A DNA stretch of 64,000 nt. Origin: Streptomyces brevispora. GTDB taxonomy: Bacteria > Actinomycetota > Actinomycetes > Streptomycetales > Streptomycetaceae. Under the pieces are notes generated by a model. The model saw only the letters and a list, made by a program, of their open reading frames with translations. It was not told where the DNA came from and ran no database searches. A program made the translations under genes and the position numbers. This document shows, in pieces, positions 33,300 to 41,463 of this stretch. Numbering within the stretch: the stretch's first letter is position 1; the number at the start of each line of letters is the position of its first letter. The stretch is from assembly GCF_007829885.1 (NCBI RefSeq), contig NZ_VIWW01000001.1, forward strand, positions 6,262,001 through 6,326,000, given 5' to 3'.

Positions 33300-34613
33300 T
33301 TACTGCTGCATCGTCTGCTGGGCCTTTTCGAGGCGCGCCTTGACGGATTCGGTGGTCACGGGGCGTCCGGCTGCGGCATCGGCCCACAGCTCCTTGACCG
33401 CCGTACCCACGGCCGTCTCGAACTGCGACTCGTTCGGCACCTGCGGCAGCGGGGCGGCACTGGTGGCGAGGGTGTCACGCAGGACCTTCAGGTCGGGGGC
33501 GGAGAACGCCGCGTCGGCCTGGGCGGTCTTGACCGGCGGGATCGATCCGTAGGTCTTGTTGAGCAGCTTCTGCTCGGCGTCGCTGGTCATGAACTTCACG
33601 AACTTCTTGGCGCCGTCGATGTTCTTGGTGTTCTTGAACACCGCCATGTTGATGCCGGCGACCATGGAGTTGGTGCTCTTGCCGGTGCCCGGGGTGCCGG
33701 ACCCGACGGGGACCGGGGCCGCTCCCCAGTCCTCGGGCTTCATGCCCTGGGCGGCGAAGGTGGAGGCCGCGGCCTGCCAGAGCACCATCGCGGTCTTGCC
33801 CTTGGCGAAGTCCGTCAGCGACTGGTTCTGGGCGTACTCCGCGTTGCCCGGAGCGATGATCTTGTCTTTGGCCATGAAGTCGATGTACTGCTTCACCGCC
33901 GCCACGGCGCCGTCCGAGGTGAAGGTCGGCTTGCCGGCGGAGTCGAAGAAGTCCGCACCGTGCTGCTGGCCCAGGACGAAGGTCTGGTGGATGTTGTTGG
34001 AGAGGTTGGCGCCCTCGGCGCCCAGCCCCCACTTGCCGTCCTTGGAGAGCTTCTTGCCGTCCGCGACGAGCTCGTCCCAGGTGGCCGGCGGCTTGCTGAT
34101 GCCCGCGTCGGCGAAGCTCTTCTTGTTGTAGTAGAGGGCGTACGCGAGCGAGTACAGCGGCACCGCGGAGGGGTCCTTGCCCTCCGCGCCGGCCGAGGCG
34201 ACCGCCGAGTCGACGAAGCGGTCCCGGCCGCCGATCGCGTCGAAGTTCGCCTTGTCCCAGGGGAGCAGCGCGCCCGTCGCCTGCAGCGAGGCCGACCAGG
34301 TGTTGCCGATGTTCAGTACGTCCGGGCCCTGACCGGACGTGGTGGCGGCGAGGATCCGGTTGAGCAGATCGGCCCAGGGCACGACCTCCAGCTTGACCTT
34401 GATGCCCGTCTGCTCCTCGAACTTCTTCAGTTCGGGGGTGAGGATCTTCTTGTCGGCCTCGATGCTGGGGCCCTGGTTGGACGCCCAGTAGGTGAGGGTC
34501 TTCGGCGAATCGTTGCTGCCGCCCTTGGCGGACGAACCGCCTCCGCAGCCGGTGACGCCGGCGGCGATGGAGATCGCGAGGGTGACGGCTGCTGCGGCTC
34601 TGATGGTGCGCAT
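33300..34613 (-). CDS. Sugar ABC transporter substrate-binding lipoprotein
   Basis: A 437-aa extracellular solute-binding protein (family 1). The signal peptide ends in a lipobox-like VTGC with the lipid-modified Cys at residue 23, followed by a Gly/Ser linker. The mature part has TLTYWASNQGPSIEADKKIL, GIKVKLEVVPWADLLNRILA and the GKTAMVLWQAAASTF block typical of CUT1 proteins. Start ATG 34613; upstream codons are in the promoter region. Linkage with GH1 suggests oligomeric beta-glucosides as ligand, but this is inference. Confidence 0.93.
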   Translation of the reverse strand: MRTIRAAAAVTLAISIAAGVTGCGGGSSAKGGSNDSPKTLTYWASNQGPSIEADKKILTPELKKFEEQTGIKVKLEVVPWADLLNRILAATTSGQGPDVLNIGNTWSASLQATGALLPWDKANFDAIGGRDRFVDSAVASAGAEGKDPSAVPLYSLAYALYYNKKSFADAGISKPPATWDELVADGKKLSKDGKWGLGAEGANLSNNIHQTFVLGQQHGADFFDSAGKPTFTSDGAVAAVKQYIDFMAKDKIIAPGNAEYAQNQSLTDFAKGKTAMVLWQAAASTFAAQGMKPEDWGAAPVPVGSGTPGTGKSTNSMVAGINMAVFKNTKNIDGAKKFVKFMTSDAEQKLLNKTYGSIPPVKTAQADAAFSAPDLKVLRDTLATSAAPLPQVPNESQFETAVGTAVKELWADAAAGRPVTTESVKARLEKAQQTMQQ

Positions 34614-34679
34614 GCTGGATGGCCCCTTTCCGGGGAGGAAGGCCGTGCCGTGTTCGGGCACCGAACGGTCTTTCAGGCC

Positions 34680-34700
34680 TTAATTTATGACGTGATTTAA
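34680..34700. promoter_or_regulatory. AT-rich imperfect palindrome between the ABC operon and the ROK gene
   Basis: TTAATTTATGACGTGATTTAA is strikingly AT-rich for this genome and partly symmetrical (TTAA and AAT/ATT arms). Its place between the divergent sugar operon and the ROK regulator fits a ROK operator overlapping the promoters. Confidence 0.5.
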
Positions 34701-34764
34701 GAGGTGAGGGAAGGTCGCGTCAAGTCCGGCGGTCACGGTATGTTGCGGGAAGGGAAGGAGCCAC

Positions 34765-36123
34765 ATGGCTGAGCGCAACAGACGGACCGTGCGTGACCTG
34801 CGACGGGGCAACCGGGCGAGGGTATTGCAACGGTTGTATTTCGACGGCCCGCTGAGCCGCCAGGAGCTCGGTCCCGCCACCGGGCTGAGTTCGGGATCCA
34901 TCAGCAACGTCGTCGCGGAACTCGCCGCCGAGGGCCTCCTGGAGGAGGCCGGCGTCGTCGACTCCGACGGTGGCCGTCCCCGCACGCTGCTGCGCGTCGC
35001 GCCAGGGGGCGGGCTCCTGATCGGTATCGACATCGGCGAGACCCGGATCAGGGTGGAGCTCTTCGACCTCGCCCTCACCGAACTCGCCCGCACCGAAAGG
35101 CTGCTGGCCCAGCACGGCTACGACGTCAGCCGCATCGTCGGCCACGTCCGCAGCGGGGTCGCCGATGTGCTGCGCGACGCCGGCGCCGACCCGCGCCGGC
35201 TGCTCGGCATCGGGATCGGCGTCCCGGGGATCATCGAGCGGGACGCTCCGGAGGGCGCCGTCGGCGATGTGGGCTCCGTTGTCCACGGCCAGACGATCGG
35301 CTGGAGCGCCGTCCCCTTCGAGCAGCTGCTCCGCGACGCGGTCCCGGTCCCGCCGGAGGTGCCGTTCTTCATCGACAACGGTGCCAAGACGCTGGGCCAG
35401 GCCGAGATGTGGTTCGGCGGCGGACGCGGTGCGGGAGCCTCGGCCATCGCGCTCATCGGCTCCGGCGTCGGCGCCTGTGTGAACCACGGCGACCTGCTCG
35501 ACGAGGACCGCAGCAGCATGGCCCTCGAATGGGGCCACACCACTGTGCAGTTGCGCGGACGCCGCTGCCGGTGCGGCTCGATCGGCTGTCTGGAGGCCTA
35601 CGCGGGCGCCGAGGCGATGCGCGAGCGCTGGCACGAGGCGGGGGGCCCGCTGCCCGCCGAAGCGGACGACGAGACCGCTCTCGCCGCGCTGCTGGCCGCG
35701 GCCTACCCCGGTCCCGGCGGTGAGCCGGACCCGCTGGCGGTCTCGCTGCTCGACGAGACGGCCGAATGCCTGGGCGCGGCCCTCGGCGACCTGATCAACC
35801 TCTTCCTGCCCGAACGCATTCTGCTCGGGGGGTGGGCGGGCCTGCTGATCGGACCGCACCTGCTGCCCGACATCCGTCGCTACGCGCAGGAGTACGCGCT
35901 CCGGCACGCCGCGGCCCGCACCACGATCGAGATGGGCCGGCTGGGCCCCGACGCGGTCACGGTCGGCGCCGCGACGCTTCCGCTGGCCGCCTTCCTCGCC
36001 AGAGGCGGCAGCCGCCCCGCTCCCGAGCCCGGGCCCAGCACCCCGGCGCCGGGGTTCCGGACCGCCGCGGACGCCGTGCGGAAGAGGGAGCGCCCGCGGA
36101 CCGCTTCGGACGCGACGGGGTGA
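34765..36123 (+). CDS. ROK family transcriptional regulator
   Basis: A 452-aa repressor with an N-terminal winged HTH (RQELGPATGLSSGSISNVVA) and a ROK sugar-sensing domain containing LIGIDIGETRIRVELFDLAL, GIGIGVPGIIERD and the zinc motif CRCGSIGCLEAYAG. AAGGAG lies 5 bases from the ATG. It is divergent from the beta-glucoside ABC operon and almost certainly regulates it. The C-terminal Pro-rich tail after about 410 is variable. Confidence 0.93.
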   Translation: MAERNRRTVRDLRRGNRARVLQRLYFDGPLSRQELGPATGLSSGSISNVVAELAAEGLLEEAGVVDSDGGRPRTLLRVAPGGGLLIGIDIGETRIRVELFDLALTELARTERLLAQHGYDVSRIVGHVRSGVADVLRDAGADPRRLLGIGIGVPGIIERDAPEGAVGDVGSVVHGQTIGWSAVPFEQLLRDAVPVPPEVPFFIDNGAKTLGQAEMWFGGGRGAGASAIALIGSGVGACVNHGDLLDEDRSSMALEWGHTTVQLRGRRCRCGSIGCLEAYAGAEAMRERWHEAGGPLPAEADDETALAALLAAAYPGPGGEPDPLAVSLLDETAECLGAALGDLINLFLPERILLGGWAGLLIGPHLLPDIRRYAQEYALRHAAARTTIEMGRLGPDAVTVGAATLPLAAFLARGGSRPAPEPGPSTPAPGFRTAADAVRKRERPRTASDATG

Positions 36124-36323
36124 GGCGGGACCGGGCGGGGCGAGGCGTTGTGGGACGGGGCGTTGTGTGACGGGGCGGGGCCTGTGGGGCCGCCGCCCGT
36201 GCGTCATGGCGAGGGCGCTGACCGGCGCACCCGCGCGCGGGGCTTCACCGTTCCGTGTCGCGGTGGCCGGGAGGCGCAACGCCCGCCGGGGCTCCGCGGA
36301 CACGGCCGGGGCTCTGCGCCGGT

Positions 36324-37433
36324 CTACGCCGAGTCCCGCACCACCAGCGCCGGTTCGAAGATCACAGAGGTCGCCGCCCCGTCCGGCTTCTCCAGCCGTT
36401 CGATCAACAGCCGGGCCATCTCGGCGGCCATCGCCTCGACCGGCTGGCGGACCGTGGTCAGCGGCGGGCGGCAGGCGGACGCCGCGCTGCTGTCGTCGAA
36501 CCCGATCACCGCGACGTCCTCGGGCACCCGTTTCCCGTGTTCCCGCAGGACATGGCAGGCGCCCACCGCCATCAGGTCGTTGGCCGCGAACACCGCGTCC
36601 AGGTCGGGATGCTCGACCAGCAGCCGTTCCATCGCGGCCTCGCCGCTCTCCTGGGTGAACTGCCCCTCGGCGATCGGGATGTACGGATGCCCGAGCCGCG
36701 CCATCGTGTCGCGGAAACCGGCCAGCCGCTCCTGCCCGGCCGGTACGTTGAGCGGCCCGGTGATGGTCGCGATACGGCGACAGCCCCGCGCCAGCAGATG
36801 CTCGGCCGCCAGCCCCGCACCGTCCTGGTGGGCGAGGTCGACATAGCTGATCCGGACCGGGCGGGCCGGCCGGGCGTACAGCACCGCGGGCAGCCCCGCG
36901 TCCGTCAGCAGGCCGGGCAGCGGGTCCTCCGCGTGCGTCGAGACGACCAGGGCGCCGTCCGCGCTGCCCTGGCGCAGGAACGAGACCACGTCCTCCCGGG
37001 CCCGTGACGTCTCGGCGAACATCAGCACCGGGTGCATTCCGCGCGGCCGCAGGTAGTTGACCACCCCGGTCACCACCCGGCCGAAGAACGGGTCGGCGAA
37101 GACCTGCGCGGTGAACACGGAGCCGCTGTCGGGCTCGCCCGCCTCCGCGGCTTCGGCTCCGGCCGCCCGCGTACCGTCCGCGGGTTCGGACTCGACCCCG
37201 GCGCCCGAGACCACGAGCGCGATGGCGTCGGTGCGCCGTGTCACCAGGGAGCGTGCCGCGCGGTTGGGCGCGTATCCGGTGCGGGCGACCGCCCGGCGCA
37301 CGGCCTCCTGGATCACCGGGTCGACATTGCGTACCCCGTTGATCACCCGGGAGACGGTGGCGCGGGAGACGCCGGCCGCCCTCGCCACGTCCTCCAGGGT
37401 GGGTGTACCGGCCGAGCGCAGATCATCCGTCAT
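36324..37433 (-). CDS. LacI family transcriptional regulator
   Basis: A 369-aa LacI/GalR repressor: HTH TLEDVARAAGVSRATVSRVI, hinge NRAARSLVTRRTDAIALVVS, and a periplasmic-binding-like effector domain (AAEHLLARGCRRIATITGPL, VFAANDLMAVGACHVLREHG, DVAVIGFDDSSAA). A 30-residue acidic insert (ESEPADGTRAAGAEAAEAGE) follows the hinge. It is downstream of the GH3 gene by a few bases on the same strand. Identical 14-nt palindromes lie upstream of it and of the GH3 gene, so it probably controls both. Confidence 0.92.
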   Translation of the reverse strand: MTDDLRSAGTPTLEDVARAAGVSRATVSRVINGVRNVDPVIQEAVRRAVARTGYAPNRAARSLVTRRTDAIALVVSGAGVESEPADGTRAAGAEAAEAGEPDSGSVFTAQVFADPFFGRVVTGVVNYLRPRGMHPVLMFAETSRAREDVVSFLRQGSADGALVVSTHAEDPLPGLLTDAGLPAVLYARPARPVRISYVDLAHQDGAGLAAEHLLARGCRRIATITGPLNVPAGQERLAGFRDTMARLGHPYIPIAEGQFTQESGEAAMERLLVEHPDLDAVFAANDLMAVGACHVLREHGKRVPEDVAVIGFDDSSAASACRPPLTTVRQPVEAMAAEMARLLIERLEKPDGAATSVIFEPALVVRDSA

Positions 37434-37441
37434 GAGCGCAT

Positions 37442-39952
37442 TTATAGCATTGACGGAGAGCGCTCTCCATCGAGATCCGGCACCTCGGGAACGCCGGTAC
37501 CGGGCGATGGCGGCGCCCCGGTCGCCGTCAGTGTCGCGGTGAGCGGCAGTTCGCCCGCCGAACGGCCGCCGAGCAGCGTGAACTCGCCGGCCTCCGTCTC
37601 CCACCCGTGCCGCTCGGCCGACCAGTGCGCCAGCGCCCGCCCGGACATCCGCACCACCGCGACCACGCTCTCCCCGGGCTTCGCCTCGACGGCCGCGTAT
37701 CCGATCAGCCGGCGTACCGGCCGCTCGACCGCCGAACCGCTCCTGGCCAGATAGACCTGGACCACCTCGCGGCCGTGCCGCCGTCCCGAGTTGCGCACCC
37801 GTACCCGTACGTCGAAGGGCTCCCCGGCCCGTACCCGCGCCGGGGCCGTCAGCTCCTCGTACTCCCAGTCCGTGTAACCCAGCCCGTGGCCGAACCAGTA
37901 GGCGGGCGCGGAGCCGGAGCGCAGCCAGGCGCGATGGCCGATGTGCGGGCCCTCCTCGTAGCGGAGCCGCCCGTCGGGGTCCGGGCGGGTGTTGAGCACC
38001 GGTACGTCGTCCTGGGCGGCGCCCCAGGTGGTCGGCAGCCGGCCGCCCGGCTCGGCCCGCCCGAACAGCACGTCCGCCAGCGCGTCCCCGGCCTCCTGCC
38101 CCGGGAACCAGGCGAGCAGCAGCGCGGGCACCCGGGTGTGCCAGGGCAGGGCGACGGGACCGCCTGAGTTCACCACGACCACCGTGCGCGGGTTGGCCCG
38201 CACCACGGCACGTACGAGCGCGTCCTGCCCCTCCGGCAGATCGAGGTTCTCGCGGTCGTGCCCCTCGGACTCGCTCTGCTCGGTCGTACCCACGAACACC
38301 ACCGCGACCTCCGCCGCGCGTGCGGCGTCCACGGCCTCGGCGAGCGCGGCGGCCGCGTCCCCGGCGGGTGAGGCGGCGGCGAGGATTGTCGCGACTCCGG
38401 AACGCGGAGCGAGCGAACGCCGCGCCACCACCTCCACCTCCTCGCCCGCGGCGAGTTCGGCCCGCGCGCAGTGCTCCGGGGGCGCCACATGGACCCGGGT
38501 GGGATCGTCGCTGTCCAGCGGGAAGGTGCCGGCCAGCACCTCCCGGCCGCCGACGGACAGCGAGATCGCGCCCCAGCCACCCACCGCCCAGGTCCACACC
38601 CCGCCCACCGGGGGCCGGACGAGCGCCCGGATCTCCACACAAGCGGCGCCGTCGACCACGACCGAGGGCTCCACGATCCGGCCGGACAACCGGTGCTCGG
38701 CGTGCAGTTCGGCCCCGTTCTCGTCCAACAGCCTCACAAGCACGCCGGGTTCGCCGGACCGGGGATCGCGCGACCAGTCCCGGCCGAGGGGGCGCGGCCG
38801 GGGCGACGGCGGCAGTCCCGGCCGGTATGCGACCGTCGCGCCCCCGTCCAGCGCCTCCTGGATCCCTGCCAGCGGAGTCACCACCGAGTCGGGAAAGACC
38901 TCCGCGCTGCCGCCTCCCTGAATCCGTACCGCCGTGGCGTGCGGGCCGATGACCGCGACCGAGCGCAGTCCCACCGAGTCCAGCGGGAGGAGCCGCGCTT
39001 CGTTGCGGAGCAGCACCGAACCGGCGGCGGCGGCCCGGCGCAGCAGCGCCCGCCGGGCGGCGGGGGTCACCGCGGGCCGCCGCGGCGGCCGGGGCGAGCC
39101 GAGCGCACCCACCCGCCACGCCAGCCGCAGCAGTCGCCGCACCTTGTCGTCGACCGCCTCGGCGGAGACCAGTCCCCGTTCCAGCGCGGTGAGCAGGCCG
39201 GCCGCCCAGGGGCCCTCGGGGCCGGGCATCGCCAGGTCCTGCGCGGAGCGCGCGGTGTCCAGGAGGGTGCGCACACCTCCCCAGTCCGAGACCACGGCTC
39301 CGTCGAACCCCCAGGCGCTCCTGAGCGGGCTCTCCAGCAGCGGGGAGGCGGACATGGTGGCGCCGTCGACCTTGTTGTACGCGGACATGACGGCCCAGAC
39401 CCCGGCCTCCACCGCGGCCTCGAAGGGGGCGAGGTAGACCTCGTGGAGGGTCTGCTCGTCCACGCGGACATCGACGCTCAGCCGGTCCGTCTCGGCGTCG
39501 TTGGCGACGAAGTGCTTGGCGGTGGCCGCGACCCCGCCGGACTGGATGCCCCTGATGAGTGCTGCCCCGGTCCGCCCGGTGAGCAGCGGGTCCTCGGAGA
39601 AGCACTCGAAGTGCCGCCCGCCCAGCGGGGACCGGTGCAGATTCAGGGTGGGGGCGAGGAGCACGTCCACGCCCTTGCGGCGGGCCTCGGAGGCGAGCAG
39701 CGCACCGAGATCCGTGAGCAGCCGCTCGTCCCAGGAGGCGGCCAGCGCGGTCGGGGAGGGGAGTACGAGCGAGGTCTCGCGCTCGTCCCATGTCTCGCCG
39801 CGCACTCCGGCCGGTCCGTCGGAGAAGGTGAGGGGGCGCAGTCCGGCGGCCGGTTCGGGGTAGGTGCGCCAGTTGCTCTCGCCGGTCAGCAGACGCACCT
39901 TCTGCGCCGCGTCGAGCTTCTCCAGCAGCGGATCGATCTCTACGTCCGTCAT
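37442..39952 (-). CDS. GH3 beta-glucosidase
   Basis: An 836-aa cytoplasmic glycoside hydrolase family 3 enzyme. The TIM-barrel domain has LTFSDGPAGVRGETWDERE, APTLNLHRSPLGGRHFECFS, KHFVANDAETDR and the nucleophile Asp in DGAVVSDWGG. An alpha/beta sandwich follows, with an inserted PA14-like segment (about 380-520: PGVLVRLLDENGAELHAEHR), and a C-terminal FnIII-like domain ends the protein. There is no signal peptide, so it hydrolyses imported glucosides. The ATG at 39952 (MTDVEIDPLL) is preferred to 39970. It is the first gene of a GH3-LacI operon. Confidence 0.93.
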   Translation of the reverse strand: MTDVEIDPLLEKLDAAQKVRLLTGESNWRTYPEPAAGLRPLTFSDGPAGVRGETWDERETSLVLPSPTALAASWDERLLTDLGALLASEARRKGVDVLLAPTLNLHRSPLGGRHFECFSEDPLLTGRTGAALIRGIQSGGVAATAKHFVANDAETDRLSVDVRVDEQTLHEVYLAPFEAAVEAGVWAVMSAYNKVDGATMSASPLLESPLRSAWGFDGAVVSDWGGVRTLLDTARSAQDLAMPGPEGPWAAGLLTALERGLVSAEAVDDKVRRLLRLAWRVGALGSPRPPRRPAVTPAARRALLRRAAAAGSVLLRNEARLLPLDSVGLRSVAVIGPHATAVRIQGGGSAEVFPDSVVTPLAGIQEALDGGATVAYRPGLPPSPRPRPLGRDWSRDPRSGEPGVLVRLLDENGAELHAEHRLSGRIVEPSVVVDGAACVEIRALVRPPVGGVWTWAVGGWGAISLSVGGREVLAGTFPLDSDDPTRVHVAPPEHCARAELAAGEEVEVVARRSLAPRSGVATILAAASPAGDAAAALAEAVDAARAAEVAVVFVGTTEQSESEGHDRENLDLPEGQDALVRAVVRANPRTVVVVNSGGPVALPWHTRVPALLLAWFPGQEAGDALADVLFGRAEPGGRLPTTWGAAQDDVPVLNTRPDPDGRLRYEEGPHIGHRAWLRSGSAPAYWFGHGLGYTDWEYEELTAPARVRAGEPFDVRVRVRNSGRRHGREVVQVYLARSGSAVERPVRRLIGYAAVEAKPGESVVAVVRMSGRALAHWSAERHGWETEAGEFTLLGGRSAGELPLTATLTATGAPPSPGTGVPEVPDLDGERSPSML
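37455..37468. promoter_or_regulatory. LacI operator candidate, copy 1
   Basis: GGAGAGCGCTCTCC, a perfect 14-nt palindrome inside the last codons of the GH3 gene and 22 bases upstream of the LacI start. It is identical to the copy at 39990-40003 and resembles the CebR/MalR-type box TGGGAGCGCTCCCA. Confidence 0.75.
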
Positions 39953-39989
39953 GACGGCCATGCCCTTCAACCCGGCGCCCTCCAGGGCC

Positions 39990-40003
39990 GGAGAGCGCTC
40001 TCC
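39990..40003. promoter_or_regulatory. LacI operator candidate, copy 2
   Basis: Second identical GGAGAGCGCTCTCC palindrome, 37 bases upstream of the GH3 start codon at 39952. It fits repression of the GH3-LacI operon by the LacI protein it encodes. Confidence 0.78.
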
Positions 40004-40167
40004 CGAACGTGCCGGGCCCAGCGTCGCTGGCCGACGTCGGCCGTGTCAATGGGGAACGGTCGCGCGGGGCGTACTCGGGTCACCGGTCGCGCCCTTGTCA
40101 TCACCCGTTGTCAGCACATAAGTTGACCGCTTGCGACGTGTCCTACAGCCAGTGGGGGAGCCAAGTC

Positions 40168-41463
40168 ATGGCCGCGAACGGACGGCACCGCAGATACCAG
40201 CCGAGCCGCATCAACCGCGCCTCGGTGATGGTCACGGCGGGTGGTGCGGGATTAGCCCTCCCGCTCATCGCCGCCGCATCGGCGGGTGCCGCGTCAGGGG
40301 ATGTGTGGGAGAAGGTCGCCGCGTGCGAGTCCACCGGCAACTGGCACATCAACACCGGAAACGGCTACTTCGGCGGGCTGCAGTTCACCCGGTCGACCTG
40401 GGCGGCGTACGGCGGCGCGGACTACGCGCCACGTGCCGACCTGGCCAGCAGGGACCAGCAGATCGCCATCGCGGAGAAGGTCCTGAAGGGGCAGGGGCCG
40501 GGCGCCTGGCCGGTCTGTTCCGCGGAGGCGGGCCTGACGCAGGGCGGTGGCTCTCCCCGCATCAGCACGCAGAGCGAACGTACGGCCGAGGTCGTGACGC
40601 CGAAGCGGGCCGCCACCGACGGCAGGACCCCGGCGCCCAAGAAGGCGCAGGCGAAGCGGACCTCGGGGGCCGCCACGCCGACGACGGTGCCGGGCAAGCG
40701 CGATTCGTACACCGTGGCGAGCGGCGACTCGCTCTCCGGGATCGCGGCCGACCGTGATCTCGGCGGCTGGCAGCGGCTGTACTCGGCGAACCGCAAGGTC
40801 GTCGGTGACGACCCGGACCTGATCTTCCCCGGTCAGCGACTCAGCCTCGACCTGGCGGGGACCCCGAGGGCGAGCACGAAGACCGCGCCGAAGGCGGACC
40901 CGAAGCCCGCGGCCCGGCCCGGGGAAGCGGCCACGCCGAAGCGGGCTCCGCGGCCCGAGCCGAAGCGGACCACGCAACAGGCACACCCGAAGCAGACGGC
41001 CCAGCCGAAGCAGCAGCCGAAGAAGGCGCAGACCCACAAGGCCGAGCACACCGCGAAGCACAGCGCGATCATCGCCCCGATAGAGGCCCGTACCGGCACC
41101 CAGTACCGCCAGGCCGGTTCCTGGTCGAGCGGGTACCACACCGGCGTCGACTTCCCGGTTCCCACCGGCACCTCGGTCAAGGCGATGGCCTCGGGCACGG
41201 TCGTCACGGCAGGCTGGGGCGGGGCGTACGGATACCAGATCGTCATCCGGCACAGCGACGGCAGGTACAGCCAGTACGCGCATCTGTCGGCGCTCCATGT
41301 GCGCGCCGGACAGCATGTCGGCGGCGGACAGCGCATCGCCCGCTCCGGCGCAACCGGCAACGTGACGGGACCGCACCTGCACTTCGAGGTCCGTACCGGC
41401 CCCGAGTACGGCTCCGACGTCGATCCGCTGGCCTACCTCCGAGCGGCCGGCGTCAAGGTCTGA
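40168..41463 (+). CDS. Secreted cell-wall hydrolase: Rpf-like transglycosylase, LysM and M23 peptidase domains
   Basis: A 431-aa exported protein. The signal peptide (VMVTAGGAGLALPLIAAASA) is cut near 42. A resuscitation-promoting-factor-like domain (about 45-118; VWEKVAACESTGNWHINTGN with the likely catalytic Glu54) is followed by a LysM peptidoglycan-binding module (DSYTVASGDSLSGIAADRDL), a Lys/Pro/Ala linker and a C-terminal M23 metallopeptidase with GYHTGVDFP and the HLHFEV zinc motif. It can therefore cut both glycan strands and peptide bridges. The start is ATG 40168 after GGGGGAG. Its 3' end overlaps the convergent EamA gene by 31 bases. Confidence 0.92.
   Translation: MAANGRHRRYQPSRINRASVMVTAGGAGLALPLIAAASAGAASGDVWEKVAACESTGNWHINTGNGYFGGLQFTRSTWAAYGGADYAPRADLASRDQQIAIAEKVLKGQGPGAWPVCSAEAGLTQGGGSPRISTQSERTAEVVTPKRAATDGRTPAPKKAQAKRTSGAATPTTVPGKRDSYTVASGDSLSGIAADRDLGGWQRLYSANRKVVGDDPDLIFPGQRLSLDLAGTPRASTKTAPKADPKPAARPGEAATPKRAPRPEPKRTTQQAHPKQTAQPKQQPKKAQTHKAEHTAKHSAIIAPIEARTGTQYRQAGSWSSGYHTGVDFPVPTGTSVKAMASGTVVTAGWGGAYGYQIVIRHSDGRYSQYAHLSALHVRAGQHVGGGQRIARSGATGNVTGPHLHFEVRTGPEYGSDVDPLAYLRAAGVKV

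Noticed and set aside
36324..40049. A 1241-codon open frame covering LacI and the antisense-free strand of GH3
   Set aside because: Only the last 369 codons encode LacI. The upstream part is the out-of-frame reading of the GH3 gene, with Arg/Gly-rich nonsense composition; GC-rich DNA lacks stop codons in that frame.
39960..40167. Possible c-di-AMP (ydaO) riboswitch before the Rpf/M23 gene
   Set aside because: None of the conserved purine-rich blocks were recognised and the leader also carries the GH3 promoter, leaving little room.
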